Part shown: positions 35,101 through 45,375 of the stretch, in pieces
Position numbering within the stretch: the stretch's first letter is position 1
Layout of the letters: each line of letters starts with the position of its first letter
DNA from: Asterella californica
Lineage: Eukaryota; Streptophyta; Marchantiopsida; Marchantiales; Aytoniaceae
Assembly: GCA_036924285.1 (NCBI GenBank)
Contig: JAYKYS010000005.1
Coordinates: 1,922,001 to 1,986,000, forward strand
Length of the DNA: 64,000 bases
Reading direction: 5' to 3'
Program-made: the position numbers and the translations under genes
Notes under the pieces: generated by a model
What the model was told of the DNA's origin: nothing
Database searches by the model: none
What the model saw: only the letters and a program-made list of their open reading frames with translations

Positions 35101-37223
35101 AAAATGAACCAGCAGACTAAGGTACACGTGTATTCTGTGTGAAGAAGGGGACGAAGACACAGTGCGTGATCTGTATAATACACGCAGAGCAAACCCATTC
35201 AGTAAATTAAGAAAGCTCATACCCCTGGAGTCGAAACCCAAAGCAGCTGCCTTGTTGTCCAACTGGTTTTAGGGTCAACTTGACAAAGTTGCTTCTGTTG
35301 ATGAACTAGCCCTTCCTTGCTGAAACTAGGAAGGTGAGGACGAATGTCCTTTACGGTAAGTCGTCCTACAACTGAGTAAGTCTCCCCTTCGTCAGGTAGC
35401 TGTCTCTTCTGCATTGTCTTCTTCTTGACCCATCCTTGTTTCTAGCACCGTCCAGCCAGAGCGCGGGGTCTATGGTCAGAAGGCTACGACATGCAATCTT
35501 TATGTGTACATCTTCTGTTGGTTACCGTAAGTGTACGTCGGTAGTTTTTGTACTGCTTTCCACCAATGCCGAACTTTCTGGCGTAAAACTCAGATTCATT
35601 TATTACAGGATACATGGAAGCAGTTAAAAGTTTGCAAAGAATTAACATATCCTACATGTTTTCATTGCTAGGAGATTCAGGTAACTTAAGCGTACATTTA
35701 GTACCTCTTCCCCTCTCTGTACTTCAAGAGGTGTTTATGTCATGGGTTCCCCTAAGTGAAGTTAGTTAGCTGTGCAATCAGCGACGGATCATCATACCAA
35801 TATATTGCATTGGACTCTTTATGATCCCCGGTTATGATCTAAAGTGGCGAGGTATACTAACCAATTGGACTTTCTGTGCAGCTGGCTACGTAGACGTTAT
35901 TCACAAAATCAGACGAATGGTAGAATCAGCTGGGAAAAAAGCGTACACGTTGGTGATGGGTAAACCCAACCCGGCCAAGCTTGCTAACTTTCCAGAGGTT
36001 TCTTACACGTCTCATCTTGAACTTCTTTACTTGCCCACTATTCTTGCATGCGTATTTGCTGCTACATATATGTAGAACGTACTGGATGCGGTGAAAGACA
36101 AACAGCTTAGAATGTCAGACTCTCAAGGTATTGTGAGTCTGACATTCTAAGCTCATCGTAGTCGTAAGAATACTTCATCTGCATCAACTGTAGAAGTTGG
36201 ATGAAATATGGGGCTTGAACTTCTGTTGTCCTCCGCTGAATTCCTCTCCTTCCGACTGTTATTGCAGTGTGAAGTGTTCGTGTTGGTGGCATGTCCACAA
36301 ACAGCGCTAATCGATAGTAGAGACTATCTTGCTCCAGTGCTAACTCCCTTTGAAGCCGAGCTAGCATTCATCGAGTGAGTTTCTATATATGAAAAACTTA
36401 CCTACAGGTTCTCGTGACTGCCCAAGTTCTGAACTCTAGAAAAGAATATATGGTTTTAATGCTCAAGATTTTTACTTAATTCAATATCCGTTTCGTCGAC
36501 CTTTCGATGTATGGATGGGCTTGTGGCCACGTAGAGGAAAACAGTGGACAGGAGCATACCGCTTGGAGTTCGACAACGACATGGGCACTCCGTCCACCTC
36601 AGAGAACATTGTTGAATTGGAGAGGGATGAAGCACGATATTCTTTCTTCTCCGGCGGTTACGTCGGCCAGAGTTGTTTTGAGACCCGAGGTGAGCCTTCA
36701 TACCGTCCGCCAGCAGCTTTGACGGATCATTCCAAGCTCTAGAAACTTAGTTGCAGGTTGTCATCCAGTTGGTTGACTTGATGGTCTAACAAGCCAAATG
36801 AACAAGGCCCTGATGGTCGATGCTTATCTATCTAAGTTGAAATTTCCTTCACATTTCCAGCGGATGAAATACCTCGGTCAGGTTTATTTTCACAACTTGC
36901 ATATAATATCATCTCCCTTTTGACGGAGTAGCTGGCTAATGGAGTTTTATTCGTCGGTTTGTGAAGATGTAGAAGATGTCTCGTCACAGGAAATTGTACT
37001 CTCTAAATCTTCAGAACACGCTCTTCAGCTCCTGTCAGACCCTTCATCATCAATCATCACCACAGAAAGAGCTGCGTTGAATATAAAGTCTGGTGCGGAG
37101 TATTTGGCGGCAAGGACTTACCAGGGACTTGACATCAACGAGGGTGGTGATCATGACTTTTCAGCAGTTCCAGGCAGGAAAGGTCGTGCAGCAGGCTACT
37201 TGGATGAGACCACTGACTCATAA
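32110..37223 (+). CDS. DPH2: diphthamide biosynthesis protein 2 (DPH2)
   Basis: DPH2 partners DPH1 in the Fe-S radical enzyme that starts diphthamide synthesis on elongation factor 2. Eleven exons fit GT-AG and phase: 32110-32199, 32757-32980, 33111-33219, 33389-33865, 33989-34062, 34524-34591, 35882-35997, 36268-36374, 36535-36689, 36861-36881, 36973-37223; sum 1692 nt, 563 residues. Landmarks are NRFQRVALQ then FPDALL; DTTFGSCCADEVAAMHADA with its cysteine pair; LPVWFVFGRAALDVDDC; YGILWIGDDCPGLTNAALVF; DANVVGIVVGTLGV; AYTLVMGKPNPAKLANFPE; CEVFVLVACPQTALID; LTPFEAELAF; and SGAEYLAARTYQGLDI near the end. These follow the DPH1/DPH2 domain order through to the DPH2-type C-terminus. The start could lie further upstream, since the frame stays open to about 32003. 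The 21-nt exon and the last acceptor are inferred from phase only. Confidence 0.92.
36104..36153. repeat. perfect 19-bp hairpin in a DPH2 intron
   Basis: Arms 36104-36122 and 36135-36153 are exact reverse complements with a 12-base loop. It lies in the intron 35998-36267. Confidence 0.95.
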
Positions 37224-38570
37224 CGAGTTGTCCTTTACAAGTCTTTCATCATCTTGAGATAAATTGATCTATAGCTTTCACGCGCAAGGTTGAAGTGACA
37301 CCTTAGCAAGGGCAGTACCTCGGTTGTGTACTCACAGATATCACCTCTGATTGCTTGTGGGTCACTCGACACCACGAGTTAAGAGTTCACTTCCTGTCCT
37401 TGGACTATGTTTTACACCTCGACAACAGTAAACTGGGAAGGGAGTATCGGTTGTTTCCTCAGTCATCAGTTTTACACACTTGAATGTGATTGGGGAGTAA
37501 TGGCAAGATGCGCGATGAGGCTTAGTTTAGAGGTCGAGCGCCGATTTCCATCGAAGATAGAAGCACCCTTCTGATTTATTGAACTCGAAGGAGCCAAGGA
37601 TGTGGGTCTTGAATGGTTTGGACGAATCACGCTGCCGTGTTTGAATCATGTGTTCGACTTGTGGGAATCATGGGCGTATACCCCAAATCTCCGACTTGTT
37701 GGAATACGAACACCTTTTATATCCGAGATTTAAAGAGTTAGAAAACAGACTTGTCGGTAATTGCTAGAATTTCAAATATGTTGTCATGTCTGAATAAATT
37801 GCTAAAATTCGAAGTACACTATAAGTGGCGACTTGTTGTGGAAGTTTTTGAAAACGGCCTCTAACGATTTGTCATGTCTTAATGGACTTCCACAAGACAT
37901 ATAGCATTCCGGATAGTATATGGAATTGAAACACTAGTATCAGTGGAATATATAGTCCGAAGTCTCCAGATAGTAACTGAATAAACCTGAATCCGGATAA
38001 GGTACTACAACAACGACTAGAATAACTTCTGAAGCTAGAAGAAGAAAGAGAAAGAGGACTTAAATGAAAATACCATCGAAAAGAAGTTTGAAGGAATTGA
38101 ATTAATTATAACAAAAGATCTAACAAATTCAAAGAGAGAAAATCAGTTCTAATGTTTACCCAAATGGATAAGATTAAGAAAGGAAAGTTGAAATATAGGT
38201 GAAAAGGATCTTATATCATCTATCAAATTTTCAAAAATGGAATCTGTGATAGAATGATGTACAGTTTGTAAATGAAAATAGGATAAATTTTTTTTAAGGG
38301 AAGATAATTCAAAAGACATATTGATCTGGCAAGTTGAAGACTTGATCCGATTAACCAATGATACAAGTAATACGGATCTGGAGAAAGATCCAGAAGACGA
38401 CTCAGATGATGATACGAAAGAAGATGCGAGTATTCACGTGTGGTCGATTCCATTAACAGAAAGTACAGAAACACGAATCAAGAAATAGAAATGCAACAAC
38501 AGTATTAGAGCTGACGGGTAATTCGAAACGAATCTATCACACAACAAGAACCACGACCAAGAGAACAAAG
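37224..38570. other. no gene seen
   Basis: 3' flank of DPH2, then AT-rich sequence with stops in all frames. The phrase TTGTGGAAG...CTTCCACAAGACAT near 37840-37905 is a loose inverted repeat. Confidence 0.5.
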
Positions 38571-39420
38571 ATGGCACGGACTATTAAGGAAAAATCATCA
38601 AGAAAAATACTAAGTTTTTTTGAAATCCTCGATGGAGACAAAGGCGATAACAAGAGAGCTCTTAGACCTCCAAGTGAAGCAATCTCTCTTGAGAACGCAA
38701 AATGTTTGAACAATTTGATTCAAGAACGTGTATGCAAGGACCAGTGGTGTGAACAAGAATCAAAGATGAGACCTACAAAGTGCATGAGGGTAGACACGGT
38801 GATGGAGCTTCTGAGAACCTATCTGTGCTATGAGGCATGAGAGAAATGGATCGAAGGCAACAAATCATTGACATCAATCCAAGAACGAAGGAGTACGATT
38901 GAGATGAAGACGACGCACATGAAGCTTGGATGGAGTATTTTGAATCTATGTTTATGTTAAAAATCGTTCATTTTTTTCGTGCGAAAATACTACATATCGC
39001 AAGTAGTAACAATTCGGAGATATGTACATTTAAATGTGAAGACAAGGAGGTGTATCTTGATGAGACGTTGGTAGCAAACAGTTTCGGCTTGATAGAAGAA
39101 GGTTCACTGTCAGAAAACCGACAAGAAATATCCATAGAATGACATATGAAAAATTATCTGGAGGTCGTGTCGAACTAGGCTACACCAAGCTACTACTCGA
39201 ATGCATACATTGATCTCGTGTGGAGATTGTAGTTATCATGGATTAACCGGATCGTTCTTTTAAAGTAGGAAGGACGAGAAATGGTTAAGAACATCTTAGC
39301 ATTAGTAGTCATCAACGAGCTACAAGGAGAGATCATTGGACAAGAAGTGACATAGCGATTAAGGACAGAACTGAAGAAGGTGCACGCAACTCATGTTGAT
39401 AAGGTGACACAAACTTTTGC
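38571..39420 (+). pseudogene. degenerate mobile-element frame, product unknown
   Basis: An open frame at 38571-38840 and a second at 38930-39142 continue in readable form to about 39420 if about five in-frame stops are passed (39140, 39175 and onward). The translation includes a stretch around EVYLDETLVANSFGLIEEGS and then a helical region around NELQGEIIGQEV. I do not recognise it as Rep, gag or transposase. It runs directly into the segment shared with the Rep element's 3' region. Confidence 0.4.
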
Positions 39421-39860
39421 GGTATCATATCGAATTCTGCATGAAGGTTTTTCAAGAAAATGTGAGGTTTTTGGCTGTGAAGATATCACGTGCTGAATAG
39501 AGACAAGTATTGAATAAAGACAAAGAGAAAAACAACCACGAGAACAAGCTTTGCAAGATATACCAACCTTCAATTTATATACACTCTCGCTTTTTTTTTC
39601 TCAATGAACATAAAACTTAGAAATAGACTTGAGTGGTATGTAATCTGCACCCAACCTCATAAAACAAGTATTTGAATCCCAACCTAGACCCAAAACTATT
39701 GAACCGTAGCTCAAAGTAAAGAAAATAACCTTTTGTTAACAAAAAACTTTGCATCAGTATCGCACGATTCAAACAACATCCATATACAAGCTCTTAGCTA
39801 AAACTACCTATCACAAGCCACACATAACAAACTAGAACTCTAACGACTCCAAAAGGACGA
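39420..39860 (+). repeat. second copy of the Rep-element 3' region, left part
   Basis: Aligned by eye with 10370-10795: shared phrases include GAGGTT(C/T)(C/T)TGGCTGTG, AACAACCACGA, GTAGCTCAAAG and ACTCCAAAAGGACGA. The copy is cut at 39860 by an LTR element and continues at 43991. Confidence 0.8.
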
Positions 39861-40153
39861 TGTCACGTTAGTTTGATACTTCGGTTAGGTTGGCCGAGTG
39901 CAGAGCGGCTAATCTCGATAGGACCGCTAGTGCCGTTAAGGCGAGTTCTTGGGATAGCCCACTAGAGATATACTTCACAAATAGGGCTTGGAGGCCTTAG
40001 TTCTTCGAGTTGAGCCTTCAAGCTCTTGGCTATGGTGGATAGTCTTGATGAGTGCAATCTGGATTCTCTGTGAGCAGAGAGTGGACTTGGCTCGACTTTA
40101 GTGATTGTTTAGTGCCGATTGGCATGGTGGAGTGAGTACATATCATTTATCAC
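39861..40153 (+). repeat. 5' LTR (shared part)
   Basis: The start is fixed by the TG end and the interrupted host repeat. The similarity to the right-hand copy is in two blocks (39861-39953 and 40127-40153); about 170 bp between them are missing from the right copy. Its true 3' border is uncertain. Confidence 0.6.
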
Positions 40154-40309
40154 TCAAAGAACTCGAATTGCGAGGTCTGATTGAGAGATTACAGATCGTG
40201 GATTTCTACCGGTGGTATCTTTGGAGTTTGCATATCGTTGGTATCTTCGATTCGCGGGTGCTCACGTACACGAAGTGGTTCTTTTTTATTGTGTGGGTTG
40301 ATCGTTGTG

Positions 40310-40358
40310 CAGATTAGTGGTGGTTGGACCAAGAACAGATCCAACCACCACTAATCTG
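40310..40358. repeat. perfect 19-bp hairpin
   Basis: Arms 40310-40328 and 40340-40358 are exact reverse complements around an 11-base loop. It lies in the leader of the methyltransferase LTR element. Confidence 0.95.
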
Positions 40359-40604
40359 GTCGGATTTGTGTTGAGGTAGTGTGAAAGCGCTGCTGGAATT
40401 TCCTATGACGGGTTTTGAGGTCAATTTGAGATCTGCAGAAGTGCGTCGGCTGATGTCAATAGTAGACGTGGGTTAGGAGGCATTGAGAGACTTCGAGGAT
40501 CAGAGGTGCGTGAGAAGCGGAGGCGAGATTGTGGAGACGGAGTGGAGTCCGAGTCCGCCGCAAGTCAGCTTGCTGGCGTGCGTGAGAGAGGTATGCAAGC
40601 TTCA

Positions 40605-40712
40605 GTTGTGTGAGAAGTGTAAAACTAGCAGGTCACCCATCTCAACATTATTCCTGAACTTGCACACTTAACTCTGCAGTTCTTAGCTTTGGCTTTACCA
40701 CTAGACCAATAG
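40605..40712 (-). repeat. 5S rRNA-derived module with tRNA-like D-arm
   Basis: On the minus strand, AGTTAAGTGTGC (complement of 40662-40673) and GAGATGGGTGACCTGC (complement of 40628-40643) match the box A and box C promoter elements inside plant 5S rRNA, in the right order, followed by a tail ending CACACAAC where 5S ends in CGTGTTG-type sequence. Just upstream on that strand is GGTCTAGTGGTAAAGCC (40691-40712), like a tRNA D-arm. It is too diverged to be a working 5S gene. 5S modules in LTR elements are known from Cassandra TRIMs. Confidence 0.6.
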
Positions 40713-41197
40713 CTCTTGGTGACTTCTACGGATACGTGCAAGTACTTATGGACTTGTTTAAGGTAGAAGTAGACCTTCTCGCACGTTCTTAGAGGAGTGA
40801 TAGGACTACCACATAGTACTAAAGAGAAGTTGTCGTTGTGGTAGTGTTCACTTATATCGTAGAGACGCGTATGGAGGCAGTTGGAGGTACTTTAGTTCTG
40901 ATATGAGATACGAGATCGAGAGCTGCGTAAGAGAGTCACAGATGCCACTCTTCTTAGAGACACCGCTCCGACCTTGACTGTTGTCTTTGATCTAGTTGAG
41001 CGGATTGAGCTCAACATGGTGGAGGGAGGGTGGTGACTGCTAGGTTCAACAAGGAGGCACCACATGAGACTACCACCTCTTCTCGAGGATCACATGCTAC
41101 ACAACAGCGTGGTGGTGGTGATGGTGGTGGTGATAAGGATCGTGCTGAACAGTCATGATCCCAGGGAGGTGTTGGAGGACCTCGTGGGCAGAAGCCC

Positions 41198-42400
41198 ATG
41201 CTGTCCTTCTTTAATCAGCAGCAAGTGGGTCCTTGCTGGACGTGTGATGGTCCTCATCAACAGAAGTATTGTCAACAGAGGAGAGGTGGTTATGAGACGT
41301 CTGAGACATCTCAAGCGGTGCCTAGACAGTGTGAGCATTGCAAGCGATCAGATCACAATAGTGATCTTTATTTTGATCTCCACCCCGAGCTACGGCAAGA
41401 GAAGGCTGATCGTGGACGAGAAGGAGGAGCTTAGGGAGGCCGTGGTGGTCGAGCTGGAGGTAGAGGCCCAGCACTTGAGAAAGGACCAGTCGATCCACCG
41501 TCTGCTACGATGTCAGATGCGAGTATGGCTGCTCGAATTGAGCAGTTGGAGCATAGAATAGCTAATATGGCTATGGCTCAACAGAGATCTGATTCAAGAA
41601 TAGAGGCTTCCACGTCTTATGGAGGAGAAGGAGTTGACTTCGACTTCATGGTTGGTGTGACGCAGATTGAGACATCTACAGTACTGACTCGAGGTGTAGT
41701 ACGTGTCTTTGAGTCACGAGGTGCGTCGATGGAGTTGGATCCACAACGCGGGGAGGTTGGTAGACATGTCAGGTTTCCTCAATCATTCACGTCATCCGAG
41801 ACGTTGAAGACCACGTCTATGATTCCTAAACGGCCTACCGATGGTGCAGTGGAGTTAGAGACATCGACATCCAAGAGTGGGGGTGATGCGAGTCAACTCT
41901 CGATGTCTGTGGATGCAACGTCAAATCCAATGTTGAGGACGACTATAGTAGTTTTGCGAGTCTCACTATTTTCAGCCACGGATATGAGGGCACTGGGAGC
42001 CAGCTTGGCTCTAGTATTCCAGTTGACGGTCACGCTCAGTGAGAACGAAGATGTAGTTATCTCTAGTGATGAGGTGGTTCACCGAGAGACTATAGATGTG
42101 CCCACGGAGTCGAAGATCATGACAACTATCAGTGGTACTTGGCAAGCAGTGGCTGCCATGTTAGATGAATTATCAGCTAGGCCGGCGATTGACCGTGTTG
42201 GTTTGGCACCAAGTGTGATGTTGTTGGACAACAGAAGTGATATCTTCTGTTTGATGACACCTTCAGGCAAGGCGTCTCGACCATAGAAAGTCTTGTTGGA
42301 CTCTGGAGCCCAACCGTTGATGTTGAAGAAGACGACGTGTATTGGTTTCGGTCTGAGAAAATCCGAGGTGGAGAGATGTTGATTTTTGCCACAGACATCT
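41198..42400 (+). pseudogene. retroelement gag zinc knuckles and aspartic protease
   Basis: One frame runs from 41198 through 42400 with stops at 41432 and 42284. It begins with two zinc-knuckle-like motifs, CWTCDGPHQQKYC and CEHCKRSDHNSDLY (the last Cys replaced by Tyr), then a Gly/Arg-rich stretch and a heptad-like helix ARIEQLEHRIANMAMAQQR (from about 41530). It ends in the retropepsin-type active site VLLDSGAQPLML (near 42289-42330), where D-S-G is the catalytic triad. The two stops and the altered knuckle mark it as inactive. It is the N-terminal half of the polyprotein whose other half is the methyltransferase. Confidence 0.75.
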
Positions 42401-42417
42401 CTAGGAGGATCATGAGG

Positions 42418-43553
42418 TACTACAACGATACTTGTATGTGGAGAGAGATGAGATTACGAGACGCATCTCATGGCGTCATATGACACGTTTGGTGTAGAGA
42501 TATCTTGAGTTGTTGTCTATATAAGCCGTTAGAAGATACCAGCAAGCATTATTGTCGGATATTTCGCTGTTAGAGGCGCAGGATCTCACGTTTGTTGACA
42601 TCATTCACTTGATGATAGCCGGGTGGTCATGTCCAGGTCACACACGTGCTGAGAGAGGTCATGGTTTACACGACCCGCAATCTAAGATGGTTTGAGACAT
42701 GTTACGGATCTTACTACATCTCCAGATGCATCAGATGGATTCTCCAGCGTACATCTTGGAGAAATTTTCTTTGTTAGATGATGCTAGTACACAGATGATA
42801 ACGAGTGTGCACCAAGTGCGGTCTTGGGTTTGATCGGCAGTGCTGTTAGATGCAACGAGAGTGAAATCTCATGCACATCGTCCACGGTTGTGGTGGACGA
42901 ACTTGTTATCGAGAGAGGTGCTTAAGCGTGCACACGATGGAGTGGGACGACCAGCGCACCTCACGGTTGAAGACATCTTGGATGCAAGACGACGATCTCA
43001 AGTAGTGAGAGTCGTCCATGACAGTGGTGAACCTAGTGAGACGACCCATGACAACGTTGCTCACGTTGGTGAGCTTTCCAACGTCATATGCTTACAGAGA
43101 TGAGGACTTGGGCTTGTGTGGGATGCTCTGTTACAGCAGTTGGTGGAGCTCAATGCCGATGAGAGAGAGCAAGCAATGAGTTTCCCTACGAATACGACGG
43201 CAATAGCTTCGATGTCAGAGACTTCAAGTCGTCGGGTGTTGAGTCAAGCAATGGACTTTAACTGCTTGACATGGATTGTTAGTCTTGGATTGACTGAGCA
43301 GCGTCGAATACGATCGACGAGTGTTACTTCTCGAACATTTCTGAGCTCTTTGTCTACCGGATTGGTGGAGGCAAAGGCTGGGGGTAAGGCGTGTGCAGTT
43401 TGTCATCCTTGGACATCATGGGGTGTCGTAGGAGAGAGTGTGGAGCTTGCAGCTATGACTGTAAGAGTTTTTTGCACAGTGGAGGTGGAGGTTTTTGGTG
43501 GTGCTTTGCGTGGTATGGATTACAGACAAACGACTAACGATGAAGCGATGTAG
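42418..43553 (+). pseudogene. cytosine-5 DNA methyltransferase domain of the LTR element
   Basis: Five in-frame stops (42495, 42522, 42693, 42831, 43101) interrupt a domain with the C5-methyltransferase motif order. RYLYVERDE (42426) fits the motif II acidic strand. IAGWSCPGHTRA (Cys codon 42630-42632) is motif IV with the nucleophile; the usual PCQ reads SCP. YILEKF is motif VI, normally ENV. AHRPRLWWTNL (from 42873) is motif VIII. AMSFPTNTT (near 43177) matches motif IX GFP, and QAMDFNCL (near 43245) motif X. Motif I, the S-adenosylmethionine loop, is missing: the protease part is followed almost directly by motif II, as if about 250 codons were deleted. The C-terminal tail ends at 43553. 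It is dead in this copy. The class assignment is by motif only. Confidence 0.75.
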
Positions 43554-43655
43554 CACCCGGCCTTCTGATCCTTGCATCCATGAAGGTGTATATCACATAG
43601 TTCAAATATGGGGTTATCTGGAGTTAGAGGGACCTAACCGTCAGTTAGGATGACG

Positions 43656-43990
43656 ATTGTGGTACACTTGTGTATGTGTATAACCTCGTCCATGTGTTAT
43701 GTGTATGTGTGGTGTATCTCTGACAGCGATGTATGTTTTGTAACGATGTGTATGTGCACGACAGCTGTCACGTCAGTTTGGTACCTCGACTAGGTTGACC
43801 GAATGCGGAGTGGTTAATCCCGGTAGAACCGTTAGTGCCATTAGAGCGAGTTCTTGGATGGAGTGAGTACATATCGTTTATCATTGTGGTACACTTGTGT
43901 ATGTGTATGACCTCGTCCATGTGTTATGTGTATGTGTGGTGTATCTTTGACAGCGATGTATGTTGTGTAACGATGTGTATGCGCACGACA
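43656..43990 (+). repeat. 108-bp repeat twice, second copy as the 3' LTR end
   Basis: ATTGTGGTACACTTGTGTAT...GCACGACA occurs at 43656-43763 and again at 43883-43990. The TGTCACG LTR start (43766) lies between them, two bases after the first copy. The right LTR (43766-43990) thus ends with the same 108 bp that precede it, which suggests either tandem LTRs or an LTR recombinant. Confidence 0.8.
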
Positions 43991-44215
43991 ACGAAAATCG
44001 TAGTGAAAGAACCGAAGAAGGTATATCTAGAAACTTTTTCTCTTTATCAAACGGTCTTCATATGTCGATAGGGTCTTCTTTCTTAACTCTATTGGCTACA
44101 GGAACTTTCAGATCCGGGTTCTGATGGTTGAAGTATCTTTTTATTTTCAGTCGTAGGTGATCGAACTTTCAAAACCTCCTCATGTGGCTTAAAATCATGT
44201 ACACCTAGGAAAGAT
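43991..44215 (+). repeat. second copy of the Rep-element 3' region, right part
   Basis: Continues the alignment with 10796-11010: GAACCGAAGAAGG, GATAGGGTCTTCTTTC, GAACTTTCAGATC, and the array motif TCAGTCGTAGGTGATCGAAC. Similarity ends at about 44210. Confidence 0.8.
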
Positions 44216-44929
44216 GAGCTAGTCGACCTTCCAAGACACACGAACATGGAGATACGAGGAGATCAGGATAAGGATGCAGAGCTAAGTACGACCATAGATG
44301 AGTACTTAATCCGGATATCCAAGTGAGCTCGTAGAAGCGGGAGAGGTAGATAGCATGTGATTACATACATCATGGATCTGTAACGAGACGACGACTGCGT
44401 CAATAGAAGCACACATTGAGCACTTACGCGCGAGTAGATGAATCTGTATGATCACGCGGTGGACCAAGGACAGAAAATAGAAGTAGATAAACTCTTTGAG
44501 ATAGAGAGCAAGCCAAGCTATCTATCCCATTACAAGAACAATTACAAGTGTTCACAGAGAATACCCATACGTTTTTTAGTTACATGACTTCTACGTTCAG
44601 TTTGATGCAAGAATTGTACATGATATACTTGCACATCACGGAACAAGATGAAGCATTGAATCAATTACGAGAAGAGTTAGTATTGATGATCAGAATGATC
44701 GCACACTTTATCAATAGGATGTCAAACGTTTGAACTCTAGTTCGGGTGTTGTATGAGTTGATGAATCTGATGAATCCAAAGAGGGATAGAGACGATGCTG
44801 AAGCCGGACCTTTCAAATGACCCAAACCAGATTCCAAAGGATCAACACGATTTTGTAAGTAAGAAGACGGATGATTGAGGACAGTCATGAAACAGAGAAG
44901 GGTGTAAATGTTAGCTTAGTCTTCACTTA
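44216..44929. other. no gene recognised
   Basis: The stretch holds a 61-codon open frame (44548-44733) rich in Leu, Ile and Met without known motif. It may be internal sequence of the element to which the following LTR belongs. Confidence 0.4.
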
Positions 44930-45375
44930 CGAATTTTAGAGGAGAATCCGGAAATATCATCCAAAAATGTGTCACGGATAAGTACACAAGTAAGTCCAAA
45001 TACATACGGTAGGATTGTCAGGATATATGTTGTAAATCCAGAAGTTATAATCGGATATGGATTAGTCCGGATTATTATCCTTACGGGTTGAGGTTTGGAT
45101 ACGTCCGGCCGTTAGACAATTAGGAGATTCTTGATATTGTCCTAACTTTCTAACCACGAGTTATTTTACGACTAGTATATAAGGAGACCTTGTCTATGAG
45201 GATCGCAGTCTTCGATCGATCAATGAAATGTATAGGAGAACTTTATATAAATGAGATTTATAATTTTGAGAGAAATTTGTGCACTATATCTGAATGTCAT
45301 GTTGTATGAATGATCCAGATTTGTTTACAAAGGACTCTGACGTACTAGTGTGAATCACGAGTAACTCGATCGTCA
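44930..45375 (+). mobile_element. solo LTR of the gypsy family also at 57975-58431
   Basis: This stretch matches the reverse complement of 57975-58431 through most of its length: AATTTTAGAGGAGAAT, TCACGGATAA, GGAGATTCTTGAT, GATCGATCAAT, ATGAGATTTATAATTTT, GAATGTCATGTTGTATGAAT, and a CA end at 45375. No gypsy coding sequence adjoins it, so it is a solo LTR. Its left end is diverged and approximate. Confidence 0.8.

Larger units (their letters stand above)
39861..43990 (+). mobile_element. LTR element carrying gag, protease and a DNA methyltransferase; no reverse transcriptase
   Basis: The left end TGTCACGTTAGTTTGATAC (39861) matches TGTCACGTCAGTTTGGTAC (43766) over about 95 bp and again over GAGTGAGTACATATC (40129 and 43860). 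The right end is GCACGACA at 43990, so the element has TG...CA ends. ACGA precedes the left end and follows the right end. The uninterrupted equivalent site at 10785-10800 reads AAAAGGACGAAACCGG, which confirms the insertion. Inside are a zinc-knuckle gag, a retroviral-type protease and a cytosine-5 methyltransferase, all in one plus-strand frame with stops. I see no reverse transcriptase, RNase H or integrase, so it is non-autonomous or deleted. Confidence 0.75.

Noticed and set aside
41011..41199. Pro/Ser-rich minus-strand frame
   Set aside because: It is the complement of the GGT/GTG-rich gag spacer; composition alone keeps it open.
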